Source: Faecalibacter bovis
GTDB taxonomy: Bacteria > Bacteroidota > Bacteroidia > Flavobacteriales > Weeksellaceae
Assembly: GCF_017948305.1 (NCBI RefSeq)
Contig: NZ_CP072842.1
Coordinates: 1,404,001-1,468,000 of the forward strand
Reading direction: 5' to 3'
DNA length: 64,000 bases
Shown: positions 60,467-64,000 of the stretch, piece by piece
How the letters are laid out: each line of letters starts with the position of its first letter
Numbering within the stretch: position 1 is the first letter of the stretch
Translations under genes and position numbers: made by a program
Notes under the pieces: model-generated
What the model saw: the letters and a program-made list of their open reading frames with translations, nothing else
The model's database searches: none
What the model was told of the DNA's origin: nothing

Positions 60467-62116
60467 ATGAATCTTCGTATATTATTAATAATAGTATTTA
60501 TCCTAAATTTAGTTCAGGGTATTTTTACACCAATAATTGATGATGAAGCTTATTATTGGCTTTGGAGTACAAAATTAGACTTCGGATATTTTGACCATCC
60601 ACCAATGATTGCTCTTTGGATTGCGTTGTCAGATTTTATATTTAATGGAGAAATTGGCGCACGTTTTTTCACTGTTTTATTTAATACGATTACGGTTTAT
60701 CTATTTTGGAAAATTGTTGAACCGAAAACCAAAAAAGAAATTAAATTATTTACTATAATTTATTTTAGTTTATTGCTTGTTCAAGTTTTTTCCTTTGTAT
60801 CTACTCCAGACGCATCATTATTGTTTTTTACTGTTTCTTATTTATATGTATTAAAAAATTATATAAAAAATCAAGCATTTCGATGGACAGCTTTACTGGG
60901 AATATGTTTCGCAGGTTTGATGTATAGTAAATATCATGGAGTTTTAGTTTTAGCTTTTACCTTATTACCAATACTAACATTTTTAATAAAGAAACAAACA
61001 TTCTATATCGCGGTTTTATTTTCATTATTACTTTATTCACCACATTTATTTTGGTTGTATCAAAATGATTTTCCGCCAATTTCGTATCATTTTATTGATC
61101 GCAGTGCGGAACAAAAATTTAGTTTCACACAACCATTAATTTACATTTTAACTGCTATACTAAGTGCCGCTGGATTATTGTTTATTTATATAGGTAAAGC
61201 TTTAGTAGATGTTAATAAGTCTGATTTATTTCAAAAATCAGTATTTTGGTTAGTAGTTGGACCTTTCTTATTTTTTCTAATTTCAACCATAAAAGATACC
61301 ACACAAGCACAATGGTTATTGATTAGTTATATCGGGTTAGGATTGCTATTATACTGGTATATCAGGAAACAAGAAAATACAAAACAGTTCGAAATTTTAG
61401 GTTTTTCTACAATAGGTTTAATGATAGTGGGACGAATTATAATTACGATTCCTTACTTTTCACCATTCTACGAAACAAAGACTTTTGGAGAACTTTCAGG
61501 CGAATTATCACATACCAAGATTGTAGCTTTTGAAAAATATCAAGAAGCATCAATTTTTCAATTTTATAATCAAGATAGGCAAGGAGTTGTTTATCGCACA
61601 TTAGGAAATAGACATAGTCAATTCTCGTTGTGGGATACTGAGAATTTATTAAATAAACCTTTTACATATATCACTCCTTGGAAGGAATCTATGCTTAGTT
61701 TTGAAGGACTAAAAAAGAAACAATTTTATATTAACATTATTGATAATTATAAACCAATTCATCATACAGAAGCTTTATTTTTAGAAATAGAGGATAATGA
61801 ATTAGAATTGAAGTATAATGTACCTTCGCGAATTAAAATTCAATTAAATAACATAGATATTGATTTGTTAAAAAAGGAAAAAGTAAAATTAAGCTTGTTT
61901 ATAACGGAAGATCAACAGTATTATATTGTAGAAGAAATTAATGTTCCGATGAATAATTGGACAAATCCGTATGAACAAAAAGATGGTTTTGTTTTTGAAT
62001 TTAATTATCAGCCTAGATTAACTCCTGGTGAGTATAAGGCTTTCATAGGTTTAACACCTGACGGATTAATTCCGAAGTATCAATCCAAATCTTTAAAAAT
62101 TATAGTTACTGAATAG
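60467..62116 (+). CDS. Membrane glycosyltransferase, GT39/ArnT-like
   Basis: A 549-residue polytopic inner-membrane protein. First hydrophobic segment, then the GT39-type acidic motif in the first outer loop ([13 protein letters not shown], Asp25-Asp26-Glu27), followed by [12 protein letters not shown] and about ten membrane helices, with [12 protein letters not shown] typical of the family. The last 200 residues form a soluble, strand-rich periplasmic domain. These enzymes use polyprenyl-phosphate sugars to glycosylate lipid A or proteins. It is 20 bases before the LolD-like gene, but a common operon is uncertain. Confidence 0.87.
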   Translation: MNLRILLIIVFILNLVQGIFTPIIDDEAYYWLWSTKLDFGYFDHPPMIALWIALSDFIFNGEIGARFFTVLFNTITVYLFWKIVEPKTKKEIKLFTIIYFSLLLVQVFSFVSTPDASLLFFTVSYLYVLKNYIKNQAFRWTALLGICFAGLMYSKYHGVLVLAFTLLPILTFLIKKQTFYIAVLFSLLLYSPHLFWLYQNDFPPISYHFIDRSAEQKFSFTQPLIYILTAILSAAGLLFIYIGKALVDVNKSDLFQKSVFWLVVGPFLFFLISTIKDTTQAQWLLISYIGLGLLLYWYIRKQENTKQFEILGFSTIGLMIVGRIIITIPYFSPFYETKTFGELSGELSHTKIVAFEKYQEASIFQFYNQDRQGVVYRTLGNRHSQFSLWDTENLLNKPFTYITPWKESMLSFEGLKKKQFYINIIDNYKPIHHTEALFLEIEDNELELKYNVPSRIKIQLNNIDIDLLKKEKVKLSLFITEDQQYYIVEEINVPMNNWTNPYEQKDGFVFEFNYQPRLTPGEYKAFIGLTPDGLIPKYQSKSLKIIVTE

Positions 62117-62136
62117 TTTCTTATATTTACAGCATC

Positions 62137-62811
62137 ATGATTAAGGCAACAAATATTGTAAAAAAATATGGCGAACTTGAAGTATTGAAAAATGTTTCAT
62201 TAGAGATCGCCGAGCGTGAAGTTGTATCTATAGTAGGTGCATCTGGTGCGGGAAAAACAACATTGCTACAAATTTTAGGAACATTAGAAAAAAGTTCTGA
62301 ACCGAAAGAATATAACACAGAAATTTTAATAAATGGTCAGGATATAACTAAGTTATCTGACCGTGATTTATCTAAATTTAGAAATGAAAATATTGGTTTT
62401 ATCTTTCAGTTTCATCAATTGTTACCTGAATTTACAGCGTTAGAAAATATTTGTATTCCGGCTTTTATTCGAAAAACAAATAAATCGGAGGCAGAAAAAC
62501 GTGCCAAAGATTTGATGGATTATTTAGGTGTTTCGCATCGTATGAATCACAAACCGAATCAACTTTCTGGAGGTGAACAACAACGTATTGCAGTAGCACG
62601 AGCTTTAATAAATCAGCCAAAAGTTGTTTTTGCAGATGAACCTTCGGGTAACTTAGATTCAAAGAATGCTGAAGAGCTACATGATTTGTTTTTTAATCTA
62701 AGAAAAGAATTTGGTCAGACTTTTGTTATCGTAACACATAATGAGGAATTGGCGTCTTTAACTGATCGAAAATTAGTTATGCACGACGGGAAATTCCAAA
62801 CTGAATTTTAA
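62137..62811 (+). CDS. lolD: ABC transporter ATPase, LolD-like
   Basis: A 224-residue stand-alone ATPase of the MacB/LolD class. Walker [10 protein letters not shown] (34-42), Q-loop [19 protein letters not shown], signature [16 protein letters not shown], Walker [14 protein letters not shown]-loop FVIVTHN. The [15 protein letters not shown] segment is characteristic of LolD, which powers lipoprotein release with LolC/E. No permease gene is adjacent, so the partner must lie elsewhere. A short serine-rich insertion ([10 protein letters not shown]) follows the first strands. Confidence 0.85.
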   Translation: MIKATNIVKKYGELEVLKNVSLEIAEREVVSIVGASGAGKTTLLQILGTLEKSSEPKEYNTEILINGQDITKLSDRDLSKFRNENIGFIFQFHQLLPEFTALENICIPAFIRKTNKSEAEKRAKDLMDYLGVSHRMNHKPNQLSGGEQQRIAVARALINQPKVVFADEPSGNLDSKNAEELHDLFFNLRKEFGQTFVIVTHNEELASLTDRKLVMHDGKFQTEF

Positions 62812-62817
62812 TGTATA

Positions 62818-63582
62818 ATGAAATTTGACGAGCTTAAAGATTTTTTAGATGAAAAGGTTAATCAATACAATACGTTAGATTTTATTGAAACAGATCCTGT
62901 ACAAATTCCACATCGATATCAACAAAAAGAAGATATTGAAATTGCAGGTTTTTTAGCGGCTACTATCGCTTGGGGAAATCGTAAAATGATCATCAATAAT
63001 GCAAATAAAATGATGAACATTATGGGAAATTCACCTTATGATTTTGTGATGAGTTTTTCTGAAGATGATTTAAATAAGGCGGATGGATTTGTACACAGAA
63101 CTTTTAACGCTGATGATTTTAAATATTTCATACGCAGTTTAAAGCATATCTATACTACCTATCATGATTTAGAAAATGTTTTTTCGCAGCATCAGAGCGA
63201 TGATTCTATGCAAGAAGCTATTTCAAAGTTTAAAACTATTTTTTTTGAAATTGAACCTTTAGAAAGGGCAAAAAAACATATATCTGATCCGTTAAATAAT
63301 TCTGCTGCAAAGCGTATAAATATGTGGTTACGTTGGATGGTTAGGAAGGATGCAAACGGTGTTGATTTAGGAATTTGGAAATCGATACCAACATCTAAAT
63401 TATCGTGTCCGTTAGATGTTCATTCGGGTAACGTAGCAAGAAAATTAGGGATTTTGACAAGGAAACAAAATGATGCAAAAGCATTGAAAGAATTAGATTT
63501 CAAATTGAGAGAAATGGATCAAAACGATCCGGTAAAATACGATTTTGCTCTTTTCGGTTTGGGAGTTTTCGAAGGATTTTAG
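62818..63582 (+). CDS. TIGR02757 (DUF2400) family protein
   Basis: A 254-residue soluble helical protein of the uncharacterised TIGR02757 family, widespread in Bacteroidota. Recognised by DPVQIPHRYQQKEDIEIAGF, LAATIAWGNRKMIINNANKM, MWLRWMVRKDANGVDLGIWK and SKLSCPLDVHSGNVARKLG. The helix pattern and conserved Asp/His resemble the helix-hairpin-helix DNA-glycosylase fold, but I do not claim enzyme activity. It starts 6 bases after the LolD-like gene, so the two are probably cotranscribed. Confidence 0.88.
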   Translation: MKFDELKDFLDEKVNQYNTLDFIETDPVQIPHRYQQKEDIEIAGFLAATIAWGNRKMIINNANKMMNIMGNSPYDFVMSFSEDDLNKADGFVHRTFNADDFKYFIRSLKHIYTTYHDLENVFSQHQSDDSMQEAISKFKTIFFEIEPLERAKKHISDPLNNSAAKRINMWLRWMVRKDANGVDLGIWKSIPTSKLSCPLDVHSGNVARKLGILTRKQNDAKALKELDFKLREMDQNDPVKYDFALFGLGVFEGF

Positions 63583-63619
63583 TCAAAATTTAGAGTTTAA
63601 TAAAAAGAATTGAATATTT

Positions 63620-64000
63620 ATGTTTAAAGTATTAATTGGAGAAAATTTTAAGGATTTAAAATTAGAAGAAGGACTGAAATATACTTACGCAATATCTAAT
63701 TATGGAAGATTGATTAGATATACTAATGTTATTGAGGATGGTGCTGAATTAAAAGGTTCTTTGATTAATGGTTATAAGGTTTTTCGATATAAAATAACAA
63801 AGGATGGGAAAGTAAAAAACTATTCGAAAATGTTTTCGCGCATGGTTGCTGAAAATTTTTTAGAAAAACCAACTGAAGATCAAATATACTTATTGCATAA
63901 AGATTATATAAAAGACAATTGCCAGGCGACCAATTTATTTTGGGCAACAAAAGAAGAGTTTAGAGATCATTTTATGGGAAGTCCGTTGTATAAAGAAGGT
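63620..64000 (+). CDS. NUMOD4/HNH-like protein (3' end outside window)
   Basis: An ATG at 63620 opens a frame that stays open for 127 codons to the window edge. The N-terminal part contains a NUMOD4-like motif (YAISNYGRLIRYTN), followed by GYKVFRYKITKDGKVKNYSK and an HNH-like segment (YLLHKDYIKDNCQATNLFWA). Such modules occur in homing-endonuclease-type proteins and in small DNA-binding proteins of Flavobacteriia. The classical HNH His/Asn positions are only partly met (HKD, DNCQATN), so nuclease activity is doubtful. It starts 37 bases after the TIGR02757 gene. Confidence 0.7.
   Translation, partial: MFKVLIGENFKDLKLEEGLKYTYAISNYGRLIRYTNVIEDGAELKGSLINGYKVFRYKITKDGKVKNYSKMFSRMVAENFLEKPTEDQIYLLHKDYIKDNCQATNLFWATKEEFRDHFMGSPLYKEG

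Noticed and set aside
1-64000. CRISPR array, restriction-modification or other defence system
   Set aside because: No regularly spaced direct repeats, Cas, methyltransferase-specificity or toxin-antitoxin genes were recognised anywhere in the window.

Overview
The window is AT-rich bacterial chromosome from a member of the Flavobacteriia (Bacteroidota), most likely a Weeksellaceae-type genus such as Empedobacter or a relative; the genus is inference. The evidence is GLPGLI-family proteins beside a carboxypeptidase-like/TonB-type beta-barrel, Bacteroidota-only families (DUF3276, DUF3467, TIGR02757, long NusB), the Bacteroidota promoter pattern TTTG-N18-20-TAnnTTTG before several genes, little sign of Shine-Dalgarno sites, and tRNA genes without an encoded CCA.

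Region by region. 1-5.9 kb: end of an unknown gene, a lipoprotein, P5C dehydrogenase (pruA), a cation-diffusion-facilitator exporter, an OmpW-like porin, an acyl-CoA dehydrogenase and rpsU. 5.9-20.6 kb: information-processing block in the order xerC, hpf, tRNA-Thr, tRNA-Tyr, tRNA-Gly, tuf, tRNA-Trp, secE, nusG, rplK, rplA, rplJ, rplL, rpoB, rpoC and a DUF3467 gene that overlaps the rpoC stop codon. Hairpins sit at the tRNA-Gly/tuf, tuf/tRNA-Trp, rplL/rpoB and rpoB/rpoC boundaries. 20.8-36 kb: a 2-oxoacid dehydrogenase E2, small envelope proteins, an HtrA/Deg protease, dapF-mltG, a beta-barrel plus GLPGLI pair, pncA, a second GLPGLI gene, and a minus-strand run of panB, a pseudouridine synthase, an LpxL-like acyltransferase and a glycosyltransferase.

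36-51.8 kb: a surface-polysaccharide (O-antigen-like) locus of the ABC-transporter type: rmlB (rfbB), rmlA (rfbA), wzm, wzt with a long C-terminal domain, an 850-bp stretch holding a decayed gene, then about ten glycosyltransferase-like genes, an atypical SDR and a hexapeptide acetyltransferase. One glycosyltransferase is inverted. This block is visibly more AT-rich than its flanks and is the accessory, probably transferred, part. 51.8-64 kb: housekeeping resumes with a response regulator/histidine kinase pair resembling Bacteroides RprXY, coaE, yajC, a DUF1573 lipoprotein, nusB, an MsbA-like exporter, a DUF3276 (PUR-like) protein, sucC, a GT39-like membrane glycosyltransferase, a LolD-like ATPase, a TIGR02757 protein, and a NUMOD4/HNH-like gene that runs off the end.

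The most distinctive points are the polysaccharide locus with its decayed gene just after wzt and an unrecognised GT-A-like protein coupled to an SDR, the GLPGLI/beta-barrel module, the TTG start of rpoB, the hairpin over the rpoB stop codon, and the DUF3467 gene translationally coupled to rpoC. No CRISPR array, prophage or intact insertion sequence was seen.
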